The notes below the pieces were generated by a model. That model saw only the letters and a list, made by a program, of their open reading frames with translations. It ran no database searches and was not told the origin of the DNA. From Membranipora membranacea (lineage: Eukaryota; Bryozoa; Gymnolaemata; Cheilostomatida; Membraniporidae): a stretch of 60,000 bases of DNA. Positions 47,120-60,000 of the stretch are shown piece after piece; positions within the stretch are counted from its first letter, which is position 1; the number at the start of each line of letters is the position of its first letter. The position numbers were made by a program, and so were the translations under genes. Location: contig OU612071.1 in NCBI GenBank assembly GCA_914767715.1, forward strand, positions 15,374,948-15,434,947. Reading direction: 5' to 3'.

Positions 47120-48210
47120 GGTACCAACATGCTTCTCTCCAGGGTGTTTCACTCAACACTGCTGGTCCAATCGGTCAAGCATATATCATCCTTCACATTT
47201 TATTCATCTTTTTCCCCAATTACACGTTGGAATGTGTCAAAGACGGATGCGCATAACTTATTTTGAGAGTGAAATAGACCAAAATAACATTTTGCCTATT
47301 ATGGCTGCCTGATGCTTGATGCTGAAAAATTGATATGACAAAGGTATGATTTAAATAAGTTTGTACCATCCAAATCTGCTTGGTATTACCGCAATTTTAC
47401 TTAGTTAGAATACTATTTTTCCTTTCATGACTGATTTTTTTGGTCCTGAAGACACCAGCTGAGGCAATTTTATTGAGTACAAACCTTCAAAAGAAATTGA
47501 TGATCAAAAATAGAGAAAATTGCCAACAAAGGCTTGATTTCATGGAATTTGTACCATCCCAATATGCTCGGTGCTCACTTGAAATAGAAAATGTTCGGAT
47601 CACAAATTAATTGGTGAGGATGGCACAAAAGAGTTGAATATAGCCCTTGTTTCAGATGACCATTTGATGCCTAAGTTTGTAGAGCATATCACCGGTTAAC
47701 CTTAAATTGGGAATCATAAACGTTCTAACTCTTAATCTTATCCACTGAATCATGTGCCTACTCTAAAATTAATTGGGACTTTTGTGAAACAGAAATGAGT
47801 GCTACGCAGGGAAATTTGCAAAGCTCAAAATTGATTTCACCAGCCATCTAACATGAGTACCATGAACATTATAGTCACAGCGGACCTGCACGCCTACCAC
47901 TCTTTTAGAGATCCACTATGACTAGTGATTCGGCTTGCAAGTTGGAAGCATACCATACCATACCATGAATTTGATCGGTTATGATCAGAACAAAACTCTT
48001 CAAAGAACAACTGGTCTCAAAGTCTTTGGCTACTGGCAAAAATGTTTTCTACAACTTAAACCTCAAGCTTCCTACTTTGACAATGTACCAATCATTGTCT
48101 GATATTACATGCTGTCAAGTCATTTTGATTGAAATGCTTAAAACTTTGAGAGGAAAAGGCTGCATCAGGTTGGTCCTAAAGTTTTACGCCCTGCTTCCTC
48201 CTCGCAAGTT

Positions 48211-48455
48211 GTTGGTTAATGTGGGTTAAAATCGCAAGTGTTGTCTCTGTCGAAGGACTGGGAAATATCAGTGCCTTGAGGCGCGGCCGCCGTATTTGGC
48301 GCCAAGTTGCTCGCAGTTTGCATGCAGGTCGGAGCACACCTGGGGCGTCATATGAGCCCAGTAGTCAGTAGACCGCAGCGGGATTCGAACCCAGGAACTC
48401 CAACGCTTGCATGCTAATGGGCAGGAGCTCTAACCAACTGAGCTACCTCCTACTA
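48211..48455 (-). mobile_element. SINE-A, unit 2
   Basis: Same element and site as in unit 1; the empty paralogous site is near 50004. Confidence 0.82.
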
Positions 48456-51014
48456 AGTTACAGTTACAGTTACAAATGTGACACCTAAAGGGTCATAGGT
48501 ATTCATGTCCACCGTGACCTTGGTTTTCATGGTACACACATCACATAAGCAGGTTAACTCAATGTTGAGCGTTGCTAGTTTCCTTGTGTAGCGAGCGTTT
48601 CTGGTTTATTACCATGGTGTCAACATGCTTCTCTCCAGGGTGTTTTACTCAACACTTCTGGGCTAATGGGTCAATCCTAAATTTCATCCTTCACATTTTA
48701 TCCATCTATTTCACCGATAACATCTTTGAAATAGACCGAAATTACATATCCCCTATTATGGCTGCCTGATGCTCGATGCTGGGATATTGATATGACAAAG
48801 GCGTGATTTACATGAGTTTGTACCATCCAATCCTTTCATGACTGATGAAATTTGTTTAAACTGAAAACACCAGCTGAGGCAATTCTGTTGAATACAAACA
48901 TTTAAAAGTAATTAATGAGCACAAAAAGGAGAAAATTGGCAACAGAAACTTGATTTCATGGAATTTGTACCATACGAATGCTCGGTGCTCACTTGAAATA
49001 GAAAATGTTGGAATTAAAATGTGATTGGTGTGGATGGTACAAAAGAGCAAAATATAGCCCTTGTTTCAGAGGGCCATCTGATACCTATGTATGTAGAGCA
49101 TATCACCAGTTAACCTCAAATTGAGAATCATAAATGTTCTAACACTTAGTTTTATTCCCTGAATATACTCTAAAATTAATTGGGACTTTTGTGAAACAGA
49201 AATGAGTGCTACGCAGGGAAATTTGCGAAGCTCAATATTGATTTCACCAGCCATCTAACATGCGTACCATGTACATTATAGTCACAGCGGACCTGCATAC
49301 CTACCGCTCTTTTAGAGATCCACTATGACTAGTGATTCGTCTTGCAAATTGGAAGCATACCATACAAATGCCAGATCCAGAGGGACCTATTCTGCCTGAG
49401 CATATTCGGCGTTTCCTCCCTAAAACTTTACAGCATGTAATATCAGATGATGTTTAGTAAATTGTCAAAGTAAGAAAGTTATGAACCTGGTAACCTTAAA
49501 GTTATGGACGATGCCTGTGTGGGCTCATTTAATAATTAAGTGCACTTGCTTCGTATAAATATATATTAGCCCAATATTGTGAGGTATAAGATTTTGTGAG
49601 ACTTTTTATTCTTAGATTTGGTCGGTTATGATCAGAACAAAACTCTTCAAACAACAACTGGTCTTAAAGTCTATTACTGCTGGCAAAAATATTTTCTACA
49701 ACTTAAATCTCAAGCTTCTTCCTTTGCCAATGTCCCAACCATTGTCTGATATTACATGCTGTTAAAGGGCAACCAAGGTTTCAAACAACTTCTCATTGAT
49801 GGCCATTGATTAATAGCAAATTGCACCTTCTGCATGGGGAAAAAGACAACTTAAACCTCAAGCTTCCTACTTTGACAATGTACCGATCATTGTCTGATAT
49901 TACATGCTGTCAAGTCTCTTTGATTGAAATGCTTAAAACTTTGAGAGGAAAAGGCTGCATCGGTTTGGTCCTAAAGTTTTATGCCCTGCTTCCTCCCTGC
50001 AAGTTACCGTTACAAATGTGACACCCAAAGGGTGATAGGTATCCAGGTCGACTGTGACCTTGGTTTTCATGGTACACATCAGAAAAGCTGGTTAAATCAA
50101 TGTTTAGCTTTGCTTGTTTCTATGTGTAGCAATCGTTTCTGGTTCATTACCATGGTACCAACATGCTTCTCTCCAGGGTGTTTCACCCAACACTGCTGGG
50201 CTAATTGGTCAATCCTCAATACCCTCCTTCACATTTTATCCATCTATTTCCCCGATTACATGTTTGAAAGTTTCAAAGACGGATTCGCATAACATCTTTT
50301 GAGAGTGAGAGTAGACCAAAATTACATCTCCCCTATTATGGCTGCCTGATGCTCGATGCTGGGATATTGATATGACAAAGGTGTGATTTACATGAGTTTG
50401 TACCATCCAATCCTTTCATGACTGATGAAATTTGTTTGAACTGAAAACACCAGCTGAGGCAATTCTGTTGAATACAAACATTTAAAAGTAATTAATGAGC
50501 AAAAAAGGGAGAAAATTGGCAACAAAGGCTTGATTTCATGGAATTCGTACCATCTCAATATGCTCGGTGTTCACTTGAAATAGAAAATGTAGGAATTAAA
50601 ATGTGATTGGTGTGGATGGTACAAAAGAGCAAAATATAGCCCTTGTTTCAGAGGACCAATTGATACCTCAGTTTGTAGAGCATATCACCAGTCAACCTTA
50701 AATTGGGAATCATAAGTGTTCTAACTCTTAGTCTTATTCCCTGAATCTACTCTAAAATTAATTGAGACTTTAGTGAAACAGAAATGAGTGCTACACAGGG
50801 AATTTCGCAAAGCATAATATTGATTTCACCAGCTATCAAACAGGTGTACCATGATAATTATAGTCTCAGCGGACCTGCATACCTACCACTATTTTAGAGT
50901 TCCACTGTGACTACTGATTCGGGTTGCTAGTCCGAAGCGGACCATACAAATGTGAGCTCCAGAGAGACCTTTTTTGTCTCATCATATTCTGCCTCTCTAT
51001 CCCTAAAATTTTTC

Positions 51015-51344
51015 AAAACTAAAACCTTGCTACTACAATATATTCATGATGACAAACATTTTATAAATGACTTTCTTGAAAAGTGCCCATCTGGACGATA
51101 TGTTACTAATAAATACAGAAGCACATAGGGCAGAGATCCTTTTTTACACCAGGCAGCATTCACGCTAAATAAACTTGTATAATAATTTTTGTTGAATGAC
51201 TTCCAGCCTCAGAGACTTTTTACTCCTGTTTAAGCCATGTATGCTCCACTGTTATCATTTTTAATATCATGGACATCAGTATTTAACACCTTTTTTCACT
51301 ACATATATCATGTTAGTGATAGAAATAAAGTAAATCAATCAATC
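51015..51344 (+). repeat. (AATC)n-tailed coding-like relic, unit 2
   Basis: Counterpart of 43815-44143 with the same internal stop and tail. Confidence 0.5.
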
Positions 51345-52725
51345 ACGTAATATCAGATAATGTTTAGTAAATTGTCAAAGTGAAACTTATGAACCTGGAA
51401 ACCTTAAACTCATGGGCGATGCCTGTGTGGGCCCATTTAAGTGCTCTTGCTTCATCTAAATAGATGTTAGCCCAATATTGTGAGGTATAGGATTTTGTGG
51501 TTGAGACTTTTTTATTCTTGAATTAGGTGGGTTGTGATCGGACCAAGACTCTTCAAACAGCGTTATGTAAATTCTATAAATATGAGAAGCCTATGAACTT
51601 AGTAGCCTTGACAGTCACGAGCGAAGTGAGCCATTATAGTAATGAGCATATGATGACGCTCAACTTAGACATAACTTAGAGTATGATGCTAATTTTAGGC
51701 TGGAAAACTCAAGACTTCTCATTGACTTGTCAGTGTGTATGTGACAAGTGAAGGTCTCAGGGTACTCTAGTATGTTTGCTCGATTTAGAATCAAACTATC
51801 ACGTTAGGGATGTAAATATGCTTCCTACAACGACTTAAAGTAAAGCAGCTCCGGACAAGACACCCTGAGCCACCACATGAATGATATGATTGGTATAGTT
51901 CGAAGTTAAATTATAATATGAATAGATGACTAATTCCCTAATTCAACATAGAGGAAACGCCTTACACTGAAGAGAATATTTACGGTTCTTGCGAGATTCA
52001 ACGCTGAAAACCTGCAACCAGCTTTTCATTAAACATTTCAAAATGCAAAGGATGACCAGCATAGCTAAGAGATGATATTATAACCTCATGTACTCATATA
52101 CTGCAAACTTTCCCAATTAGCAGAGTTTGCGATTTTTATCAACTTTTAAAGCAATTGCGTGTGCCGAAGATATTACTATCATTATTATTATACTATTATA
52201 TATTGCTCTATATGGTATATGGGGTTGTGTTTTATTGGCAATCTTTTTCTGTATAGGAACTATATTATGCATATAGTGCTAAGTAAAAGTATGAATGACT
52301 TAAGTTCGGTTAATTTGAGGCGAATGTCTCTGATTTGGCCAAGTTCTAGTGTTTGATGTCAATGTCCACAATATAATCACAAGGTCTATTCTTAGGGATA
52401 AATTTTTGTATTCTGACTCATTTTTTGCCATAGGCATAGTTTAGATGAGGAAAGTTTGACCTAAGGACTCTCACTTGTTTGCTGATTTACCACAGTAAAG
52501 GTGCATGGGAATGTTATTGACAGTGTGGTCATTTTCAGATGCCCTCACATGACAACACACTGATTCCTCCCCATCCACCTGCTAACAGCGAGTGATAATG
52601 TGTTAACCAGAGCAGTGTAACTGAATATTTGGAACTGAACGGCGGAGCCAAGCATTAAATCAATCATTCGACGAGTCAGCCAACCAATCACAACTACGCT
52701 GATAGTATTTCAGCCACAAATGCAG

Positions 52726-52733
52726 TATAAAAG
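52726..52733 (+). promoter_or_regulatory. Lectin L4 TATA box
   Basis: TATAAAAG with CCAAT at 52684-52688, matching L2 and L3. Confidence 0.75.
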
Positions 52734-52795
52734 TGTAGGTTGTCGTGTATTCCTACACTATGAGATACCAGTTTCAAGTCAACAGTTTGTTGATC

Positions 52796-54284
52796 ATGAA
52801 TTCCATCAGAGTTACTCTGTTTGTTGCCGTTGCGGCCATTTCTTTCACAGGTAAGTTATTTTGTGTAATTTTCAATCTGAATATGATCAGATAACATCCA
52901 CTGCATAAGTTTATTGCTGCTGGTAAAATATTCCTAACATTATGATCATTGTGTCATTTTCATATTTTGGTCAAGCAAAATGAATGGAGTATTACTTTTC
53001 ATGGAGTCAAGTTGTTTCAACGGCATTCTGTTGTCACGTAAATTCATTCACTAATTCAAATAAAATTGATTGCAGCCAATGTTATAGTTGGTAAACATAC
53101 CTTTTTTTCTGAGCCAAATTGTACAGCTAACCCTCTTAGTGTCAATAACAGGACTATGCACTGCGGCCCGTTGCCCGGAAGGATTGTTCCACTATAGCTG
53201 TTCAGATACATGTCTGCAGTACAATAAGAACTTACTGAGCTATGCAGATGCACAGACAGCCTGCCGTAAATTGGGTGGAGAGCTAGCCACTGCTGAGATA
53301 GAGACAAAGAACTTCTTTCTGAAATGGATTGTGTTCCAAGATAGTAAGTTGCAAACGAAGATATAATAATATACAATATCGGTGCAATTTTTGTGAAAAA
53401 CTGTATAATTTATATTCTCATTTCAAATGTTTCACCAAAAGATAAGTTCAAAGATGATAAATTTTTGTCAAATTAAGGTTAACAGTTTTCTTTTGGAGCC
53501 TGTAACCTCAGCCTTTTATGTTTAAAATAGCAACATCAAAACAGGTGATTCTTCAAAAGGACAGACGATCTGTCTCTCATTTCTCCAGCGGGTAGCTATC
53601 AAAAGCTGAGGAATTTTCAATTTTCTAACATTTCTTTTTGGCCTCCTTGGGTGATTTCAATGGTTGTTCATCAAGTTCAATGCTGAGAACTTGATAGAAC
53701 CCCAGACACCTTTCTTCGGTTCTTTTCTCCATATTTGGTATCAACAAACTAGAATTAATCGTATGATATCCTTTATTCAACATATTTTTTCTATTGCAAA
53801 CACTTCCAAACCTGTCCACACAAGCGTCTAGCTGTCAAAAACTTTCCATTTTATTATGGCCCTCTAGGGTGGTTTTAGTGGTAGTTAATTATGCTTATTG
53901 CTGGTAAGTTGATAGAACCTCAGACACCTATACATTTTTTGTTTTATTCTGCTTCACTCTGTTTAGTATCATCAGTAAACTAATATTAATTTTACAATAT
54001 CCTTTATTCATGTTATTGTTGCTATTGCAGAACCTTCTGAAATTGGCCTTGTATGGAAAGGAACATGGATTGGAGGTAATTCCTTTGCAGACGGAAGAAT
54101 ATGGATGTGGGATGGGCTCCTCAAATCAAAAATTAACTCATATACTGCATGGAAAAAGGGAGAACCAAATCATCATCAAGTAGATGAAGATTGTCTTGTT
54201 ATCAACCATTCTAACTTATATGAATGGAATGATGGTTCATGTTCATGGAAGTTGCCTTCCATTTGTGAGATGCGAGCAATTTAG
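52796..54284 (+). CDS. Secreted C-type lectin L4 (three exons, intact)
   Basis: Exons 52796-52850, 53152-53343 and 54031-54284 give 166 residues nearly identical to L3; differences include LFHYS for LYHYS in exon 2 and GLVWKG for GLIWKG in exon 3. The signal peptide, paired cysteines, WIGG, EPN and WND are all present. The first intron is about 50 bases shorter than in L3. Poly(A) signal at 54386-54391. The pseudo-acceptor in intron 2 found in L2 and L3 is lost here (GCAA near 53799). Prediction as for L3: a secreted calcium-dependent lectin. Confidence 0.9.
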
Positions 54285-54557
54285 CTCCATAACTAACCTA
54301 TGGTCTAACATCAAACAAGAACTTGATGATATGAATAATATTGTTCTATTATCTTTGTATATTGATGTATCGTTGAAAGAACCATAATAAATATTCATTA
54401 CAAATAACCAACATGTCCTGTCATGCTAACAATCTCACAAACTCCTCACACTAACAAAACTAAACAGTATAAATTAGATGCTTCAAGTTGGTTTGCAACC
54501 TTGATCAGTTTTTGGTATAAATATCAAGTTGTTGAGTGAATGACCAACCTTCATTAC

Positions 54558-54800
54558 CGCAAAAATAAATGTAAATCACTTTTTATTGAGCTGCTCTCCA
54601 GCATTTTTTACATGAATATAAGATAGATACATATACATATTCAATTTAACGCACTCTTGTACAAGGTAGGAGTGGGCAAGCTAGGCTGTTGTCCAAAGCG
54701 CTCACCTCCTTCAGCAGCATGGGTAGTGACCGGAATTCGAACCTGCAACTCTCAGATTGAGATGCTCGAATCATAACCACTACGCCACCCTGCCTGCCCT
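54558..54800 (-). mobile_element. SINE-B, unit 3
   Basis: Same element and site as in units 1 and 2. Confidence 0.8.
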
Positions 54801-56151
54801 GGTACCAACATGCTTCTCTCTAGGGTGTTTCACTCAACACTGCTGGTCCAATTGGTCAAGCATATATCCGCCTTCACATATTATTCATCTTTTTCCCCGA
54901 TTACATGTTGGAAAGTGTCAAAGACGGATGCGCAAAACTTATTTTGAGAGTGAAATAGACCAAAATAACATTTTGCCTATTATGGCTGCCTGATGCTTGA
55001 TGCTGAAATATTGATATGACAGAAGTATGATTTAAATAAGTTTGTACCATCCAAATCTGCTTGGTATTACCTCAATTTACTTAGTTAGAATACTATTTTT
55101 CCTTTCATGTCTGATGAAATTTTCTGGTCCTGAAGACACCAGCTGAGGCAATTTTATTGAGTACAAACCTTTAAGACAAATTGATGAGCAAAAAATAGAG
55201 AAAATTGGCAACAAAGGCTTGATTTCATAGAATTTGTACCATCCCAATATGCTCGGTGCTCACTTGAAATAGAAAATGTTGGGATTAAAAAGCGATTGGT
55301 GAGGATGGTACAAAAGAGCAGAATAAAGCCCTTGTTTCAGAGGACCATTTTTTAATGCCTAAGTTTGTAGAGCAAATCACCGGTAAACCTTAAATTGGGA
55401 ATCATAAACGTTCTAACTCTTAGTCTTATCCACTGAATCATGTGCCTACTCTAAAATTAATATATACTTTTGTGAAACAGAAATGAGTGCTACTCAGGGA
55501 AATTCGCAAAGCTCAATATTGATTTCACCAGCCATCTAACATGCGTACCATGAACATTATAGTCACAGCGGACCTACATACCTACCACTATTTAGAGTTC
55601 CACTATGGCTAGTGATTCGGCGTGCAACTTGGAAGCGTACCATAAAAATGTGAGATCCAGAGAGAGCCCTTCTGCCCCAGCATATTCGGTGTTTCCTCCC
55701 TAAAACTTTACAGCATGTAATATCTGATGATGTTTAGTAAATTGTCAAAGTGAGAAACTTGTGAACCTGGTAACCTTAAAGTTATGGGCGATGCCTTTCT
55801 TGGCTCATTTAGGTGCACTTGCTTCGTCTAAATAGATACGAGCCCAATATTGGGAGGTATAAGATTTTGTGAGACTCTGTTAAGACTATTTTTTTCTCGA
55901 ATTTGGTGGGCTATGAACAGACCAAGTCTTTACAAACAACAACTGGTCTCAAAGTCTATTGCTACTGGCAAATATGTTTTCTACAACTTAAACCTTGAGC
56001 TTCCTACTTCCTAGCTTCCTACAATGTACCAATCATTGTCTGATATTACATGCTGTTTAGTCTCTTTGATTGAAATGCTTAAAACTTTGAGAGGAAAAGG
56101 CTGCATCGGTTTGGTCCAAAAGTTTTACGCCCTGCTTCCGCCTTGAGAGTT

Positions 56152-56396
56152 GTGGGTTAATGTGGGTTAAAATCGCAAGTGTTGTCTCCGTCGAAGGACT
56201 GAGAAATATCAGTGCCTTGAGGCGCGGCCGCCTTAGTTGACGCCAAGTTGCTCTCAGTTTGCAGGCAGGTCGGAGCACACCTTGGACGTCATATGAGCCC
56301 AGTAGTCAGTAGACCGCAGGCGGATTCGAACCCAGGACCTCCAGCGCTTGCACACTAAAGGGCAGGAGCTCTAACCAACTGAGCTACCTCCTACTA
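56152..56396 (-). mobile_element. SINE-A, unit 3
   Basis: Same element and site as in unit 1; the empty paralogous site is near 58352. Confidence 0.82.
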
Positions 56397-57864
56397 AGTT
56401 ACAGTTACAGTTACAAATGTGACACCTAAAGGGGATATAGGTATTCATGTCCACCGTGACCTTGGTTTTCATGGCACACACATCACATAAGCTGGTTAAC
56501 TCAATGTTGAGCGTTGCTAATTTCCTTGTGTAGCGAGCGTTTCTGGTTCATTACCATGGTACCAACATGCTTCTCTCAAGGGTGTTTTACATATCCCCTA
56601 TTATGGCTGCCCGATGCTCGATGCTGGGATATTGATATGACAAAGGCGTGATTTACATGAATTTGTACCATCCAATATCCTTTCATGACTGATGAAATTT
56701 GTGTAAACTGGAAACACCTGCTGAGGCAATTCTGTTGAATACAAACATTTAAAAGTAATTAATGAGCACAAAAAGGAGAAAATTGGCAACAGAAACTTGA
56801 TTTCATGGAATTTGTACCATCCGCAATGCTCGGTGCTCACTTGAAGTAGAAAATGTTGGAAATAAAATGTAATTGGTGTGGATGGTACAAAAGAGCAAAA
56901 TATAGCCCTTGTTTCAGAGGGCCATTTGATACCTATGTATGTAGAGCATATCACCAGTTAACCTCAAATTGAGAATCATAAATGTTCTAACACTTAGTTT
57001 TATTCCCTGAATCTACTCTAAAATTAATTGGGACTTTTGTGAAACAGCAATGAGTGCTACGCAGGGAAATTTGCGAAGCTCAATATTGATTTCACCAGCC
57101 ATCTAACATGCGTACCATGTACATTATAGTCACAGCAAACCTGCATACCTACCACTCTTTTAGAGATCCACTATGACTAGTGATTCGTCTTGCAAATTGG
57201 AAGCATACTATACAAATGCCAGATCCAGAGGGACCTATTCTGCCTCAGCATATTCGGCGTTTCCTCCCTAAAACTTTACAGCATGTTATATCAGATGATG
57301 TTTAGTAAATTGTCAAATAAGAAACTTATGAATCTGGTAACCTTAAAGTTATGGACGATGCCTGTGTGGGCTCATTTAATAATTAAGTGCACCTGCTTTG
57401 TATAAATAGATATTAGCCCAATATTGTGAGGTATAAGATTTTGTGAGACTTTTTTATTCTTAGATTTGGTCGGTTATGATCAGAACAAAACTCTTCAAAC
57501 AACAACTGGTCTTAAAGTCTATTACTGCTGCAAAAATATTTTCTACAACTTAAATCTCAAGCTTCTTCCTTTGCCAATGTCCCAATCATTGTCTGATATT
57601 ACATGCTGTTAAAGGGCAACCAAGGTTTCAAACAACTTCTCATTGATGGCCATTGATTAATAGCAGATTGCACCTTCTGCATGGGGAAAAAGACAAAATA
57701 TAATTTTGATGATTATTCAGCCAGAATTCTTGTGATACATTTCTTCCATCAGGCACTCAAACTCAGCTAAAAGATAATACCACATAGTTTCCTGTTCCTG
57801 TTATTATTTAGCCTGTGATCTATAATTATTACAGCAAGGTCTTGGAACCTCCCCTAAACTGAAG

Positions 57865-58125
57865 CAGTCTGCGCATGTGCGAACTGTTGAGGCATACGTT
57901 CGTCTCTGCAGCATAGGGCTTGAACTAATTCACCTAGTCTGAGTACCAAAATTGGGAAAACAATGGAAACCAATAATTTGGAAATATTTTGGCCTAAATG
58001 GAACACTGGTTTTGATATCTCATTACCTTGAACCCTGGGAGTTGCCTTTCTTGATGGAAGGCAGCGCCACCACTGCTGTGCTGCAGAGATAGACTATGTC
58101 ACAAGGCTATTCTGCAAGCAGAATG
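57865..58125. mobile_element. 261-bp non-autonomous DNA element in unit 3
   Basis: Flanked by AAACTGAAG at 57856-57864 and 58126-58134, which occurs once in unit 1 (near 42580). The ends read CAGTCTGC and, on the other strand, CATTCTGC. The 8-9-bp duplication and CA...TG ends fit hAT or P-type elements. Confidence 0.8.
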
Positions 58126-59364
58126 AAACTGAAGTGTTACCTAGCTTAGAGTGAGCAACTACTTTGAGTTTTGCATCGCGTAATGCACAAAGCTGATGCT
58201 GCCCAGCACATTATTTCCTACCCATTAATGCATTGCTGCGAAACCTTGGTTGCCCTTCAAGTCTCTTTGATTGAAACGCGTAAAACTTTGAGAGGAAAAG
58301 GCTGCATCATGTTGGTCCCAAAGTTTTACGCCCTGCTTCCTCCCTGCAAGTTACCGTTACAAATGTGACACCCAAAGGGTAATAGGTATCCAGGTCGACT
58401 GTGACCTTGGTTTTCACGGTACACATCAGAAAATCTGGTTAAATCAATGTTAGGCTTTGCTTGTTTCTTTGCATGTGTAGCAATCGTTTCTGGTTCATTA
58501 CCATGGTACCAACATGCTTCTCTCCAGGGTGTTTCACTCAACACTGCTGGGATAATTGGTCAATCCTCAATTCCCTCCTTCACATTTTATCCATCTATTT
58601 CCCCGATTACATATTGGAAAGTTTCAAAGACGAATGCGCATAACATCTTTTGAGAGTGAGAGTAGACCAAAATTACATCTCCCCTATTATGGCTGCCTGA
58701 TGCTCGATGCTGGGATATTGATATGACAAAGGTGTGATTTACATGAGTTTGTACCATCCAATCCATTCATGACTGATGAAATTTGTTTAAACTCAAAACA
58801 CCAGCTGAGGCAATTCTGTTGAATACAAACATTTAAAAGTAATTAATGAGCAAATAAGGGAGAAAATTGGCAACAAAGGCTTGATTTCATGGAATTCGTA
58901 CCATCCCAATATGCTCGGTGTTCACTTGAAATAGAAAATGTAGCAATGAAAATGGTATTGGTGTGGATGGTACAAAAGAGCAAAATATAGCCCTTGTTTC
59001 AGAGGACCAATTGATACCTTAGTTTGTAGAGCATATCACCAGTCAACCTTAAGTTGGGAATCATAAGTGTTCTAACTCTTAGTCTTATTCCCTGAATCTA
59101 CTCTAAAATTAATTGAGACTTTAGTGAAACAGAAATGAGTGCTACACAGGAAATTTCGCAAAGCATAATATTGATTTCACCAGCTATCTAACAGGTGTAC
59201 CATGATAATTATAGTCTCAGCGGACCTGCATACCTACCACTATTTTAGAGTTCCACTGTGACTACTGATTCGGCTAGCTAGCTGCAAGCGGACCATACAA
59301 ATGTGAGCTCCAGAGGGACCTTTTTTGTCTCATCATATTCTGCCTCTCTGTCCCTAAAAATTTT

Positions 59365-59697
59365 CAAAACAAAAACCTTGCTACTACAATATATTCATGA
59401 TGACAAACATTTTATGAATGACTTTCTTGAAAAGTGCCCATCTGGAAAAAGTCGTACTATTAAATACAAAAGCACATAGGGCAGAGATTCTTTTTTTACG
59501 CCAGGCAGCATTCACGCTAAATAAACTTGTATAATAATTTTTGTTGAATGACTTCCAGCCTCAGAGACCTTTTACTCCTATTTTAAGCCATGTATGCTCC
59601 ACTGTTATCATTTTTAATATCAGTGACATCAGTATTTAACAACTTTTTTCACAACATATATCATGTTAGTGATAGAAATAAAGTAAATCAATCAATC
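59365..59697 (+). repeat. (AATC)n-tailed coding-like relic, unit 3
   Basis: Counterpart of 43815-44143. Confidence 0.5.
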
Positions 59698-60000
59698 ACG
59701 TAATATCAGATAATGTTTAGTAAATTGTCAAAGTGAGAAACTTATGAACCTGGAAATCTTAAACTCATGCGCGATGCCTGTGTGGGCCCATTTAAGTGCT
59801 CTTGCTTCATCTGAATAGATGTTAGCCCAATATTGTGAGGTATAGGATTTTGTTGTTGAGACTTTTTTATTCTTGAATTAGGTGGGTTGTGATCGGACCA
59901 AGACTCTTCAAACAGTGTTATGTAAATTCTATAAATATGAGAAGCCTATGAACTTAGTAGCCTTGACAGTCATGAGCGAAGTGAGCCATTATAGTAATGA
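59695..60000 (+). repeat. Start of lectin array unit 4 (cut by window end)
   Basis: Begins with the same ATCACGTAATATCAGATAAT and follows the opening of units 1 and 3 up to the end of the window, so the array continues. Confidence 0.85.

Larger units (their letters stand above)
44141..51341 (+). repeat. Lectin array unit 2 (7.2 kb)
   Basis: Same order as unit 1, with lectin L3. It is shorter because about 490 bases corresponding to 36230-36720 are missing: GGACCAAGAC is joined to CCAGCATAGC near 44350. A second chimeric junction is near 49848, where GGGGAAAAAGAC runs straight into sequence from another submodule. Both look like products of recombination between repeats. Confidence 0.9.
51342..59694 (+). 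repeat. Lectin array unit 3 (8.4 kb)
   Basis: Same order with lectin L4. Relative to unit 1 it has lost about 100 bases in the second submodule near 56590 and gained a 261-bp insertion at 57865-58125. Confidence 0.9.

Overview
The window is animal nuclear DNA: AT-rich, intron-bearing genes with GT-AG junctions, TATA and AATAAA signals, and several classes of eukaryotic transposon. The gene content (secreted C-type lectins, a VMO-I-domain exon, a THAP9/P-type transposase, a Jockey/CR1-group LINE) suggests a marine invertebrate. I cannot name the species.

Layout. (1) 1-11290 and 17217-24141 plus 35732-35910 are two copies of one large, nearly identical direct repeat. They differ mainly by mobile DNA. 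Copy 1 carries a 4.5-kb LINE (2704-7187) and a 322-bp hAT/P-type MITE (10071-10392). Copy 2 lacks both but carries an 11.6-kb P-type insertion (24142-35731). Each copy therefore shows the empty target site of the other's insertions. (2) 11290-15430 is a minus-strand lectin module (gene L1), followed by a VMO-I exon (15700-15935) and an 87-bp minisatellite. (3) The P-type insertion holds a THAP9-like transposase gene. Its N-terminal region has been amplified by tandem duplication of phase 0-0 exons. Smaller DNA transposons are nested inside or beside the gene, including a hAT element with a tRNA-like segment. (4) 36001-60000 is a head-to-tail array of 7.2-8.4-kb units (three complete, a fourth starting at 59695). 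Each complete unit has one lectin gene (L2, L3, L4) and three diverged submodules, marked by tRNA-derived SINEs in the first two.

Function. The lectin genes share one plan: TATA box, signal-peptide exon, two CTLD exons, poly(A) signal. L2-L4 keep EPN and WND motifs, which predict calcium-dependent mannose/GlcNAc binding; L1 has WYD in place of WND. Such an array fits an expanding secreted recognition family, but expression and ligand are unknown. LINE ORF2 is frameshifted. The P-type gene reads through most of its exons with consistent splice phases but has one unresolved frame problem near 32389-32617.

Limits: exon boundaries were inferred by eye from splice consensus, phase and similarity between copies. 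No alignment, database search or RNA evidence was available. The large direct repeat could be a true duplication or two haplotypes placed in tandem by the assembler.
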